Shown one piece after another: positions 14,281-24,689 of a DNA stretch of 64,000 bases. Below the pieces are notes generated by a model. That model saw nothing but the letters and a program-made list of their open reading frames with translations, was not told the origin of the DNA and searched no databases. The DNA lies in NCBI RefSeq assembly GCF_002078875.1, contig NC_034421.1, forward strand, positions 3,349,076-3,413,075, in the 5' to 3' direction. Every line of letters starts with the position of its first letter. Position 1 is the stretch's first letter. The stretch is from Numida meleagris. Taxonomy: Eukaryota > Chordata > Aves > Galliformes > Numididae. A program made the translations under genes and the position numbers.

Positions 14281-17200
14281 TAAGACATGAAGGATGAGGC
14301 AAATTCAAGTAGTTCCCAAGCTGGCTATCTGGGTCTCAGAGCTACTCCTAGAACACGTACACTCGTGTATGGATACTTCTTTTTCATTCTTTCCCGCTGC
14401 TTCAGCATCCAAGCTGTTCTCAACTCCGTATGCATCCAATTTATTGTCATACTCCGTAGTCTCACCCCTTTATTTGCAGATTTCTTTTATTCCAGCACAG
14501 CTTGCCAAGAGATAATAAAAATATAATGCTTAACTTTTCTCACAGTTGAGAAAGGACTTGGGGGAAAAAAAAAAGACATGAACAGCAATAATCTATCAAA
14601 ACATCTCCCATGGGCAAAAGCTTCTTGACCGAGCACGCTCAGGCTTACCAACAGAAATGAAACACTGCTTTTCTCACTCCTCCTGAGCCCTTCTCACCAG
14701 CAGAGCACATCTCTGCTCACACTGAGTGGGATAGAGACCTTCCCCATCAAGTGCTATGCCCTGGGGCTTTCCTCCAGTCACTTCCAAATGCAGAAAGCAG
14801 TGTGAGGGTTATTGGCTGTATTTCTGTGCTACAAGATCAGGCAGCAAATGATGCCTCTGGCTGCCTCTCTGGTTTCATGTTTTGTTTTGCAGCTTCGAGT
14901 CTGCAGGTAAGAAATTCAAGATCTGGCTGTCGGGTTGTGTTGCACGCTCACAGCCAACATAGTGGGAGCGGGAACATGTCACGGAGGGATCTCTCTTGGC
15001 AGAGGGCAGGGAGGAGGGCAAAGAGATGGAGCTGCTCCACTGCCAGCACCTGGACCCCTGCACCCCCACCACCCCTGTTTTCCCAGGTTTCATTGGTTGC
15101 TCGGTGGAGTGAAAGGTTCAGGAATGAGTTGTTTGCTGTTGCTAGGAATTCTGGCTTCTAGTTCTGGCATCGTGCTGTGCACAAAAGTTTTGCTGTTTCC
15201 ATGACAATTATGTCAGCTTTCTGGCTTCTGGGCCATCCTGCCCAGGAAGTGAATTTGGGAGATGAGATCAAGAAGAGACTTTTGTTATTTCACTTGAGAG
15301 CAGAAACTTTCCCACCCTACACAGCCTTCCTGCACTATGCTCATGGATGCAGGCACAAGGCTGCATGCTGTGGATGGTTTCTCTTCGGGGATGCAGGTCA
15401 GGATAGTGGGACAGATCCATACAGCAGTCTGGAATTGCCTGTCTGTGTGGTGTGATGGTGTGATATTGGTTAAGCCATGAATTTCTATTCACAACCTGTG
15501 GTCACACAGGGAGCGAGCTGTCCTGAACTACGCCCCATTTTTGGCAGGGAGGTATATCACACACCTCTGCTTATTCCTGGAGTATACAAGAAAAACCTGT
15601 GCGGAGGGAAATGCATTATTTCTTCTACTTTAGCTTAATTTTCACTTCACCTCGTTAGGCAGCTGGGCCCGGCCCAGGAACCGGCCACCACAGGAAGGGA
15701 CCACAGCCCCCACAGCCCATGGCTGTAGGTTCCCTGGAGGACACAGTTGCCCATCTGGGACCTGAAAAGCCTCCAGCACTGAGACATGAAGGCTACTTGG
15801 AAACATTGAAGAGAATTTCACTCTTCTGCAGGGAGAAATAGGAACACACTGCAGTTCAGACCCGTTGGAAAGATCTAATATGGGTTTATTTCAGGTATAA
15901 ATTTGAATATATAAAAATGGCACCGTTGTACTCAGCTGCTGGTGCTGGATCCAGCTCTGACTTGTAAATTAGGAGTAGATTCATTAAGTCGATGGAATTA
16001 TGGCAGCTGATGTGACAGGAACCTCACCTTGACAGCACTTTGCTCGCTGTGGGCTTCGCTCTGAGCTTCTGCTGGTATAAATCAGAAGAAATGCAGCTGG
16101 AGTCAACACTGGAGGAGAGGCAATGAAAAGGAAGGCGGTCTGCGTGCTTTCAGGCAGCTGATAACGTCTGCAGCCACAAAGGAGGCTCGGACACGCTGCG
16201 GGGGAGGCAGCCTCCCACCGCCTTGTCAGGCTCCCGCATCCGTGCCCGGCTGACAGCACCGACCTGGCCTGGCACGGGCTCCAGGCTGCACACAGACTCG
16301 TGATGCTTGTCCCACTGCATCCCCTCCCGCTCTCCAAAGGGCAGGCTGAAGCTTTGAGCCTGCAAAGGGCTTAGGAGGATTTTTGCTCCTTTTCTCTTCC
16401 TCTTGCATATTCTCGATGTATTTCTGCCAGGGGCCTCGCCAGGTCCTTGGCTTTGGAAGGAGAACATCGCAGCTTTTGTGGAGGCTTTGTGAGTCAGCTC
16501 TAAATACCAATCCCTGATCCGTGCTGTGAGGCCACATAGGAACTTCTTGTTTTCTCCTGCGCTACACAGATCCTGAAAGAACAATCTTAAAGGTCAGAAG
16601 TGTTGGATGGAGCCTTAGGAAACAGGGCGGAGGCAGTGAGGGAGGTTATTGACTCACCTTGACTCGGGTGAGGTGCTGCCATCCTGGGGGGTGGGTAGCA
16701 CGTACCTGCTGAGGGCTGTGCACATCCCTGCTGGAAATGGCCTGCCTGGGGCACGTGGCTGGTGAGCCCTTGGGCTGCCTCTGGCACCGATTACTGCAGA
16801 TTTAATGGTGTTCTTAGCTGAGCTGGTCAGACCTTTATCAGAACAGATTAGCAGGTGCATGAGAGCTCTAATATCTTTGGCAGCTCTATTTCTTCCCCAG
16901 TAATTGCCTCAAGATAGTTTCACCTCACTGTCTGGATTTGCTTTTCTTACACTCCTTTTTTTTTAAATTCTTTTGGTTATTTCCTGAATGTTTTGCCACT
17001 TTTTCCTACCTCACACTGTGGAATAACAGCTCGTGCCTCGCAAACACCAGGTGAGGGATACATCTGCCTAAACACTCCTCCACGCAGATCTTTAATTCAT
17101 CAGCCCCAGTCTTGTTAGCGAGTGGCTGAGGAGAGGAAAGCAGTGATTGACTGCAAAACCCTCAAGTGGAAAATGGAAAAAGACAAAGAGTGGGCAGCGC

Positions 17201-18816
17201 GTGGGGCAGGGACAAGCTGTGCAGCCACCCAGAGGTGCTGGGGCATCTCCAGTTTGTGGTTACCTTGCCCTCCTCACGCTCGGCCTTGCTGAGGATCTGA
17301 AATGGCCATTTCAATCCTTCCATCCTCCTCGGTGTTGGAGGTGCGGAGCTGGGAGGTGCCACTCGGGCAGGCACCAACACCCTGGGGTGCTCCTGCACAT
17401 GCCCCGCCATACAGGACAGCCAGAGCAGCAGCAGTGCTGCCTGCTCGCTTCTCTGCAAATCAGACCCAGAGAGCCTGGCACAGGGCTGTGAATGGGAAAC
17501 GCATGTCTGATTAAGGAATGAGTGAGGCCGGGCTATTCCATCCTGCCTTGCACACGGCGTTCTGTGCTCCGCAGTGTCTGCCTGTTGTAAAAGCTCAGAG
17601 AGACAGGGTGAGGCACATGAGGACAAGCTGATCCTTCCTGGATTTTTTCAAAGCTCAGGTGCAGAAATTTCATAAGTATTTTTTAAAATGCCTTCTCCTT
17701 GGGTTACGGTTCCCCTAGCTAGCAACGTGAGCCAACTGCTCTATTCAGGGTGCAGGGGTGTAAGAGGAAAATACCAGGCATGGGAAATAGCTGAAATCGA
17801 GAGTCATGCTGCATCTCCATGGGGTGTCCCCTTCGCAGACAGCGAGGATGAGCCCCTGCTCTGCCAACACTGAGCCACCTCCACCGCTGCGCTGCGGACG
17901 CTGACTGCTTCAGGAGGTTTCCTGCAAGAGACGGCAAGCAGGAGGGCTCTGCTCCGGATTCCTCCCTTGGAAAAATGTTCTTTGCAAGTGCTAAATCCAC
18001 CCTTATTGCTGAAATAATTTTTTTTTTAAATTACTGCTTTAATACAATATTAATGTAATAAGTTATGAGACAACCTTTAGCGAGCGGTACCCCCGTAAGG
18101 CAGAAAGCACCATCCTTTCCTCTCCAGATAGAATGTTTGCTTCCCCCGCTGCCCCAGATCAGGTTTTCCCATCTGACTCAAGCTAAGAGTGTTGTCCCTA
18201 AATTAGGGCACACAGAGCCTCTGTTGTGGGCTGTGGGGGACATCTGGAAGCAGCAGCAGCGCTGTGCTGACCTCACATGGCCTTGTGTTGGCTCTGAGAG
18301 CTGGGGATTTTGCCTGAAGACCTTCAGCAGGCAGAGGAAGCAACCACTGCAGCCCCTGTGCCCAGGGTTGACCTCACCTTTCATTTCTAGAGAGTTCGGG
18401 GGAGCCTTCCACGAGCCCCACATCTGCTGGGCAAGCAGCGCTGCTGCGGGTGCTGCCTCTTTCCTGCAGGGCTGTGGTGATCTCCTTAGCTGTGCCTGCT
18501 CATAGTTGCTCTCGTTTGTTTTTCCAGCAGCCTCCAGGACTTATTTTTCAGCTGAATATAATCATAGAGGTTAACTGAGCTATGCTGAATTTCCCTAGAA
18601 AATTTCCACTCTCTGATTGTCCAAAACAGAGACATCGCAACGTGGTGGAAACCCAGGCAGCTCTCCCCATTCCTTTAGTTATTTTGAGCCAGGACAGCTC
18701 AGGTGTTGGTGTATGGGAGATGCTGTGGTGCCGGAGGAGGCAGTGGAGCCATGCTGTGGGTAACTCAACAGCCAGATACCAACCTATGCTGAATCCCAAA
18801 ATCAGCAAATGTGAGT

Positions 18817-19030
18817 CATAGAGTCACAGAATAGTTTGAGTTGGAAGGGACCTTTAAAGGTCATCTACTCCAACTCCCCTGCAATGAACCAAGACACCCA
18901 CAGCTCCATCAGTGCTCAGAGCCCCATCCCTCCCTACCTTGAGTGTCTCCAGAGATGGGGCAACACCTCCTCTCTGGGTACCCTGTGCCACTGCCTCACT
19001 GCCCCTATCAATAAAGGGTTTATGCAAGGC
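18817..19030 (-). mobile_element. CR1 LINE fragment, reverse orientation
   Basis: It begins with the reverse complement of the CR1 tail (TCATAGAGTCACAGAATAG), then GGAAGGGACCTTTAAAGGTC and the CCCATCCCTCCC and AGATGGGGCAACACC blocks of the 3' region. The inner boundary is approximate. Confidence 0.85.
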
Positions 19031-19385
19031 ACCAGCAGGCAGGAGTTTCCCTTCAGAGGAAATTCTTCTCTCTGGGATGCTCGGGATTGTTGCAACAAAG
19101 TGCTGACCCACCAAGAGGGCTGATGCCTGCTAAAAGCAGGCTGGAGCTGCTGTGGCTGGTTTGTTGCACCGGAGAAGGCACCGTGTGTGTCCGCTGGGAC
19201 TCCTCGGGTGCTGCTCTGCAAGAGGCTGCGTGAGCATTTCTCAGTGTTGTGTCAGCAAGAATGTGTCCTCGCTCCGGGTGGCTGTGTCCTGTGAAGTTTT
19301 ACTCTTGATCAATGTATGCCAGATCTGAAATCAGCCTCTGCTCTCCTTCTGATCTTTAAAACAGCTCTTGGGTTAATGTAGGTCT

Positions 19386-19415
19386 CTTTTTTATTATTAT
19401 TATTATTATATTTTT
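19386..19415. repeat. (TTA)n microsatellite
   Basis: About seven TTA units flanked by T runs, just upstream of a CR1 tail. Confidence 0.8.
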
Positions 19416-19446
19416 GCATGGGGATGTAGGAATAACTGTAGGGAAT

Positions 19447-19541
19447 GGTCCAACCCTGGGTGTGGTGGTGATGGGTTGATGGTTGGACTAGATGATCTTA
19501 GAGGTCTTCCCCAACATTTATGATTCTATGATTCTATGATC
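19447..19541 (+). mobile_element. CR1 LINE 3' tail
   Basis: GATGGGTTGATGGTTGGACTAGATGATCTTAGAGGTCTTCC is followed by a direct repeat of ATTCTATG at the end. It lies 420 bp from an oppositely oriented CR1 fragment. Confidence 0.88.
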
Positions 19542-21995
19542 CGAACTTGCACGGAGCCCAGCATCCTGCTTCCCATGCTAAATCAGGAGTGGTGTTGGGA
19601 AGGACTAAGAGTGGAAGTAAGAGGTTATACATCCAATGCCCTCTCTGCCTCATGTTGCATCCCTGCTTTTCATAGACCTTGATGGCCCTTTTTGCTGGGA
19701 ACTCTCCAGTCTCCCCTTGAGACCCTCGTGTTGCTCCCAACACAACACATCTCCTGCTGGCAGTGGGGCACGAGGGGCTGTCTTGCCCTCTATCATTCCA
19801 TCAGCTTCCCAGGGTATATTATTATAAGGAGTGATTCATCATTCTCCATACGAGTGCTACATACCAGTCATGATTTTACATGCCTCTGTGATGCCTCATA
19901 TGAAAGACTCCATTTGTTTATTTCTCTCTCCAGTGGTTTGCAGGCAGAGAATAAATCCATAGCTTTATTGAGACAATACTGACAGTACAAGAGGAGACCA
20001 CGGGATATTCCCAGCGAGAGCTAGTGAGCAGAAGCTATCTGTAAGTCCTTACAGCAGCAAAAGGATTCAAGTGAAGCTGTTTTAAATATGCTATTTTGGT
20101 AGAGTGGTAAAATGCCTGTATCGACTCGGATGGCAAAGAGGAAAAGGAGGACCCATGGGGGGAAGAGCGGGACTGAGATGCATTAGCAGCGTTGCTGCGG
20201 GAAAACACTGTCCTCAAGACATCTCAAATTCCCATTTCCAGTCTGTCTGGGTGCACTTAGAGAGAAATACATTTCCTCAACTGCACACCAAGTGCGAGGC
20301 TTTTGCCTTGGGTTCCTTTGAGGAAACCATCAGTGTTTACCACCCAGAGCCGTGTCTGCTCCCATTCCCCAAAGGGCCACATGTCCCTGAACGCCTATCA
20401 GTGCATCTGGAACGAGGTGCTTGCATGGCCTGGAGGACCCCCAGGGTCTTTTCAGACATAAACATAAGGTGTTTTATCAGATGGGGGTGGGGGGAAGTTG
20501 ATTCCCAACAAGCAGAGATTTCACCCCGCATGAGATGCACAGGCACTGCTGTGCTGCACAGCCTGGCTCGGGTTAATGGAATCACCACTGAGCAGCTGAC
20601 GGGATGCAGCGCCTTTTGCACTGACGTCACCAATCCTCATTTAACCAGGGTGACAGTGGCCAAAATCCATCACTACCTGGCAGCCACTGGGTAAAAGGAG
20701 CCAGGGCTCCCCGAGCAATGGGTGGTTCTGCACAAAGGGGCAGATTGCATGGGGATTGGTATCAGGGAAGGCAACAGGAGAGAGACTGGGGGAGACTGAC
20801 CACCAAGCAGGGACAGCAAAGGGATGTGGGGACACTTCTCTGCAGAACAAGCAGGGGAGAAGCAGCTGGAGAAGGGGTTACAGAAGGAGGACAAGAGGAG
20901 TTCAGCTGAACAGTTTGTCTTTATTATTGGAAAACAGACACTGAATGAGATTGGAAAACAGTACACTGAAGAGTGTGAAGAGATGACCCTGTGCAGCTGG
21001 AGGGGTACTTGCCACAGTGTGTCTTGGAGGTCAGTGCTGTTGGAAAAGCGCCTGGGTATTTACTGTCAGGAGAGAAAGGTGCAGGAACCTTCAGGAGAAC
21101 CTACAGCCCCATTGGGTCTACAGGGAGGGCAGAGAGACCTCTGGGGTGGGACCCAGGAGACAGCTCATGAGCTGAGGGAGAAACAAAATTCCAGTGGGAA
21201 GCTTTGTCAGTGTGGGTTTCTTGCATCTCCGATGGCATTGTTTGATCCTGGCTGCTCTAAGAGCTGCCTGCCAACGGGATGCAGCCGGGCTGGCATTTCC
21301 ATGTCCCTTTCACTGCAATTTATTCGGGATAGGATTAAACACATTGGTCAGGGCAAGGTGGGAAGGTCTCAGCTCTGTCACGGCTGGTCTGTGGGCAGCA
21401 GAAATCTGTCCCCAGGACCTGTAGCAAGCTTACAGTGCTCCTCAGCCTGGCACATTGTGCCAGCCCTAAAAACATGCCTTGAAAGAGGAAATAAAATCTT
21501 CACAGGTTTTCCTCCACAGCCACTAAAACACTGAGCAGGGGGTACGCTGCTATATCACCTGCAAAAATGCAGATGATCTCATCTGCCAGAACACAGAAAA
21601 GACATTTCTCACGCAAAGTAAAGCTCGCTGTTGTAATTTCTTTCTCCTTCACACAAAGAGGGAATACAAATTGCAGATGGTGCTGCATTAAAAAGGAATG
21701 CCTTGTTTTCAGCAGATAATCAGTAATGTAAAATGTTTGTTAACAATCATTAAAAAGGTGGAAATCCTGCTGGCTAGAATGGCTATTTTTGGTCTTCATT
21801 GTTTTATCTTTTTGTGTGAGCAAAAGGCTCCCTAAAAGGCAGGAGGATATGCTCAGAAACTTGTATTTCCCCAAACATCATTCCATTGTTCAGCAATTAG
21901 AAAGCTCGCGGTCTTCCAAAGTCCTGTGAGACGCAGACCTCCCCCCCCCCCCGGGGCTGTCAGCTGCCTTCTCTCTGCAGCTCCCACAGCCCCTA

Positions 21996-22049
21996 ATACA
22001 CAGCCCCTCATACACAGCCCCTCATACACAGCCCCTCATACACAGCCCC
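21996..22049. repeat. 14-bp tandem repeat, four copies
   Basis: Four near-perfect copies of ATACACAGCCCCTC run head to tail, the last ending in CCCCC. A homopolymer of 12 C (21941-21952) lies about 45 bp before it. Confidence 0.85.
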
Positions 22050-23176
22050 CTGCAGATGCAGAGCAGAGACCAGTCCGTGTTTCCATCCATCCTTGTGGGT
22101 CACTGCTGCCTTCTTTTTCCTCTCACCTGTTGCCTGGTCTGGTGTGTTTTCATTCTGAGATCTTCAGGAGAAAGGTTTCCTTACAAATGCAGATGCTCAT
22201 CGCAGTAGGGTTCCTAAGCTTTAGTGAGGTCTTTCAATGCTAACGTAATACAAATATACCATTTATTTATTAAGACTTCTTTCAAGAGACATGATGGAAG
22301 AAATAGGTTTTAACCTACTTCTGATCCTCAGGAAAAGAAAGCACTTTGATTCTCTTGTTCCCAGACAAATAGCATTGCATTATTTGCTTCTGATTTTATT
22401 AGCTATAAAACACTTTCTATTTTTATTTTCACATGCCAATGACTTTGTTTGGTACAGACACAGCAGAGAAAGAGCTGGTTTTTCAAGTGCAAATCATGTT
22501 AACAGAAGCCCAGTTCTTTCCACTCCGTGCACAGGAACACAGCTGTAAAAAAAGAGAGCCGATATCCAGCGAATATTTTCCTACTGCATTTTCTACATCA
22601 CTTCCAAGTCCACATTCTCCCTTCTGGATTTCCAATCGTGGAGCGGCGATGGTTGCTTCAGCACTTCTGGCATCATCTCTTCACATCAGGAGAATTTATT
22701 TGCATGGTGGAGTTGAAACAAAATGGTCAGGCAATGAAATCTCAAGTGGTAAAGCATGTGAAATCCCCCACTAATTTTTTTATGATACTATTCCTAGCAT
22801 TTCTTTACTACTTGTGATGACAACTGATGTCTTTGCAGCAGAGTGCCTGTCTTGGCTGCTTGCTATCAGCACAGGACGAGCAGCAGTAAGCAGTCAAATT
22901 GCTGCTGTATCCAAACAGCTGTGCTGTTGTGTTTGGAGATGGAGCTGCAGAGGAGAGCCCACCCACTGGGGAGCTGCTCTGTCTGCTGGGCAACAGGTTG
23001 CACAGCTTGTTGTCCCCAGTGGAAATAATCTGCCTTAAAATTTGATCTGAGTTAAAATATGTTACATTTTCCTCGTGTTCTTCTTTTCTTTCCTGTCTCA
23101 ATTTTTGAGCTGGTGGTGGGAGTGCTTAGAAGAAAGTTTTTTTTCCATCATTAAAGTATCTGGTTCATAAAGACCT

Positions 23177-23182
23177 TTTAAT
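23177..23182 (-). terminator. Possible receptor polyadenylation signal (ATTAAA)
   Basis: ATTAAA reads on the minus strand 48 nt past the receptor stop codon. Several TTTATT words on the plus strand farther downstream (about 22260-22425) would give AATAAA on the minus strand and could be used instead. The choice cannot be made from sequence alone. Confidence 0.25.
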
Positions 23183-23229
23183 AGTCATTAAATGCAGAGG
23201 ATGGAATAAGGTGCACTTCCTGAGCAGAA

Positions 23230-24549
23230 TCACAAGGAAGTGTTCTCACTGGAGACAGTGTTCAGAGGCGGGTGCTGGCAAGACTTCAAGTGTCCACACT
23301 TGTTCTTAGTGCCAGGGTCTCCCTGGGCCCTCCTGCCTATGGCAGGGCATCCTTTCCTTGCAGGCTCTGCTGGGCTCTGGTAAGAGAACAGCTCTGGGAC
23401 TGAGGAACGGGTTGTCCCTTCAGATAGAGAGAAGTTAAAGAGGGAGATCATTCTTTGGTGGTATTTGCTCTTCATTTCCTTGGCTGATCTGTAGAGGTTC
23501 CCAACAAAACAATAGCATATTGGGTTGAGGCTGGAATTGTTGAGGCCAAGCCACTGGGCGAAAGGTCTCAGCTGCAGGATCCAAGGAGAAGGTGTCACAT
23601 CCTGCAAAGACTTGGGGATGTTGAAATCGATCCAGATGTCCATCAGGTAGACAGGTAGCCAGGAGATGGCAAACAGCAGGACCAGGGCCACCACCATCTG
23701 GGCTACCTTCTTGCGAATCTTCAGCCTGGAGGCTGGCAGTGAGTGGTTCAGGGCACTGCTCTCCTTCAGCTGGCTGCTGCGGCTCCACAGCCGGCGCACT
23801 GTCAGGAAGCAGATGACCATGTTGAACAGCACTGGCAGGCAGTAAAGGGCACAGAAAAGCAGAAAGTTATAGGCTTGCTTGAGCCTCTCCTGAGGCCAAA
23901 TCTCCCTGCAGATGGAGAACACCAGGGGCAAGCCTTCCACTACCCCAATCTCATCCCGTCTGTTCATGAAGATGAGGGGCATGCATATTCCGGAGGACAG
24001 CAGCCACACCACCAGGATGGTGCTGAGGATCCTCTTCTGGGTGAAGAAGGAGCGGGCATTGAGCGGGTTGTGCACGCTGTAGTACCGGTTCACGCTGATG
24101 ACAGTCAGGCTGAGGACGCTGGCAGAGACAGAAACAGCCTGGATGAAGGGCACAGCCCGGCACAGGAAGTCCCCGTACACCCAGGCTTTGTAGATGAGGT
24201 TGCCCACGGTGATGGGCATGCAGACGCACACCACCATGAGGTCGCACACCGCCAGGTTGATGAGGAGGCTGCGGGTGGCACTCAGGCTGGACACCCGGCT
24301 CCGGCGCTTCCGCGTCAGCACCCTGATGGACATGATGTTCCCCACGAAGCCCACCACGAAGGACACGAGGTACATCGCCGTCAGGCTGATGGTGATGGGC
24401 TCCTTGGCGAAGAGGAACAGCATCTCCTCCAGCTCTTCCCAGCCCAGCTCCTGGCTCCCATTCCAGAGTCCGCCCTGGGTCTGGTTCTCCTCCTGCCACT
24501 GATGCAGCAGGCTGGGGGGGATGCTGGGGGCGGAGGGAGAGGAATTCAT
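23230..24549 (-). CDS. Class A peptide-type G-protein-coupled receptor, orphan, intronless CDS
   Basis: This 439-residue seven-helix receptor would sit in the plasma membrane, bind an extracellular ligand (probably a peptide) and signal through heterotrimeric G proteins. The N-terminus has sequons at N2, N22 and N30 and no signal peptide. Helices are near 54-76 (G70-N71), 90-113 (LAVCD, D103), 127-152, 173-193 (W182), 226-250 (P239), 281-305 (SWLP 296-299) and 323-347 (NPICY 342-346). C130 and C214 fit the helix 3-loop 2 disulfide. The helix 3 box is NRY (154-156) rather than D/ERY. The tail ends in NTSL, a class I PDZ-ligand pattern. The helix 3 stretch PFIQAVSVSASVLSL and loop 2 C-R-E-I-W are closest, from memory, to orexin, CCK and QRFP-type receptors; endothelin/bombesin receptors share part of this. 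The start is the first in-frame ATG after the splice acceptor, with G at -3. I am confident of the class and reading frame, and unsure of the subtype. Confidence 0.93.
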   Translation of the reverse strand: MNSSPSAPSIPPSLLHQWQEENQTQGGLWNGSQELGWEELEEMLFLFAKEPITISLTAMYLVSFVVGFVGNIMSIRVLTRKRRSRVSSLSATRSLLINLAVCDLMVVCVCMPITVGNLIYKAWVYGDFLCRAVPFIQAVSVSASVLSLTVISVNRYYSVHNPLNARSFFTQKRILSTILVVWLLSSGICMPLIFMNRRDEIGVVEGLPLVFSICREIWPQERLKQAYNFLLFCALYCLPVLFNMVICFLTVRRLWSRSSQLKESSALNHSLPASRLKIRKKVAQMVVALVLLFAISWLPVYLMDIWIDFNIPKSLQDVTPSPWILQLRPFAQWLGLNNSSLNPICYCFVGNLYRSAKEMKSKYHQRMISLFNFSLSEGTTRSSVPELFSYQSPAEPARKGCPAIGRRAQGDPGTKNKCGHLKSCQHPPLNTVSSENTSL

Positions 24550-24632
24550 GGCTGAGCCCCCCCCAGGGGCTAACAGGGCAGAGCCTGCCACGCTGCTCTG
24601 AGCACTCCGGACATGTCTACCTGGGACCACGC
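24550..24632 (-). other. 5' UTR part of receptor exon 2, with splice acceptor
   Basis: On the minus strand a pyrimidine-rich stretch ending TCTCTTGCAG (AG at 24634-24633) lies just upstream of the receptor CDS, so exon 2 probably begins at 24632. No in-frame ATG lies between this acceptor and the chosen start; the open frame continues upstream only through a GTG. This supports a spliced leader joined to an intronless coding exon. Confidence 0.6.
24570..24614 (-). other. Upstream ORF (14 codons) in the receptor 5' leader
   Basis: The first ATG in the predicted receptor mRNA after the splice acceptor is not the receptor start. It opens a 14-codon frame (MSGVLRAAWQALPC, then TAG) in a different frame. 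It ends 20 nt before the receptor ATG and has G at -3. Such short upstream ORFs often lower translation of the main frame or make it depend on reinitiation. The ORF itself is seen directly. Any effect on expression is inferred, as is its presence in the mRNA, which depends on the predicted splice acceptor. Confidence 0.55.
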
Positions 24633-24689
24633 CTGCAAGAGAGGGTGCATAGAGAAGGGGTGAGAGCGAGCTGCTGCCCCAATATTTTA

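Larger units (their letters stand above)
9943..22800. other. Intergenic, no supported gene
   Basis: This region holds CR1 fragments near 14.2, 18.9 and 19.5 kb, TTTA and TTA microsatellites, the CpG-retaining block near 13.1 kb and a 14-bp tandem repeat near 22.0 kb. The 196-codon (20104-20694) and 236-codon (20824-21534) plus-strand frames match no family I know and show no splice or promoter context. Confidence 0.55.

Noticed and set aside
23951..24499. 182-codon frame on the same strand as the receptor, in another frame
   Set aside because: It is a +1/+2 shadow of the receptor CDS and has Pro/His/Gln-rich low-complexity composition.
23743..24555. 270-codon open frame antisense to the receptor CDS
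   Set aside because: It lies wholly opposite the receptor coding frame and is rich in His, Asp, Gly and Glu. That is the expected reverse shadow of GC-biased third positions. No domain is recognisable.
24550..24630. Extending the receptor N-terminus by 27 residues to a GTG
   Set aside because: Vertebrate nuclear genes start almost always at ATG, and this GTG lies only 2 nt past the predicted splice acceptor.
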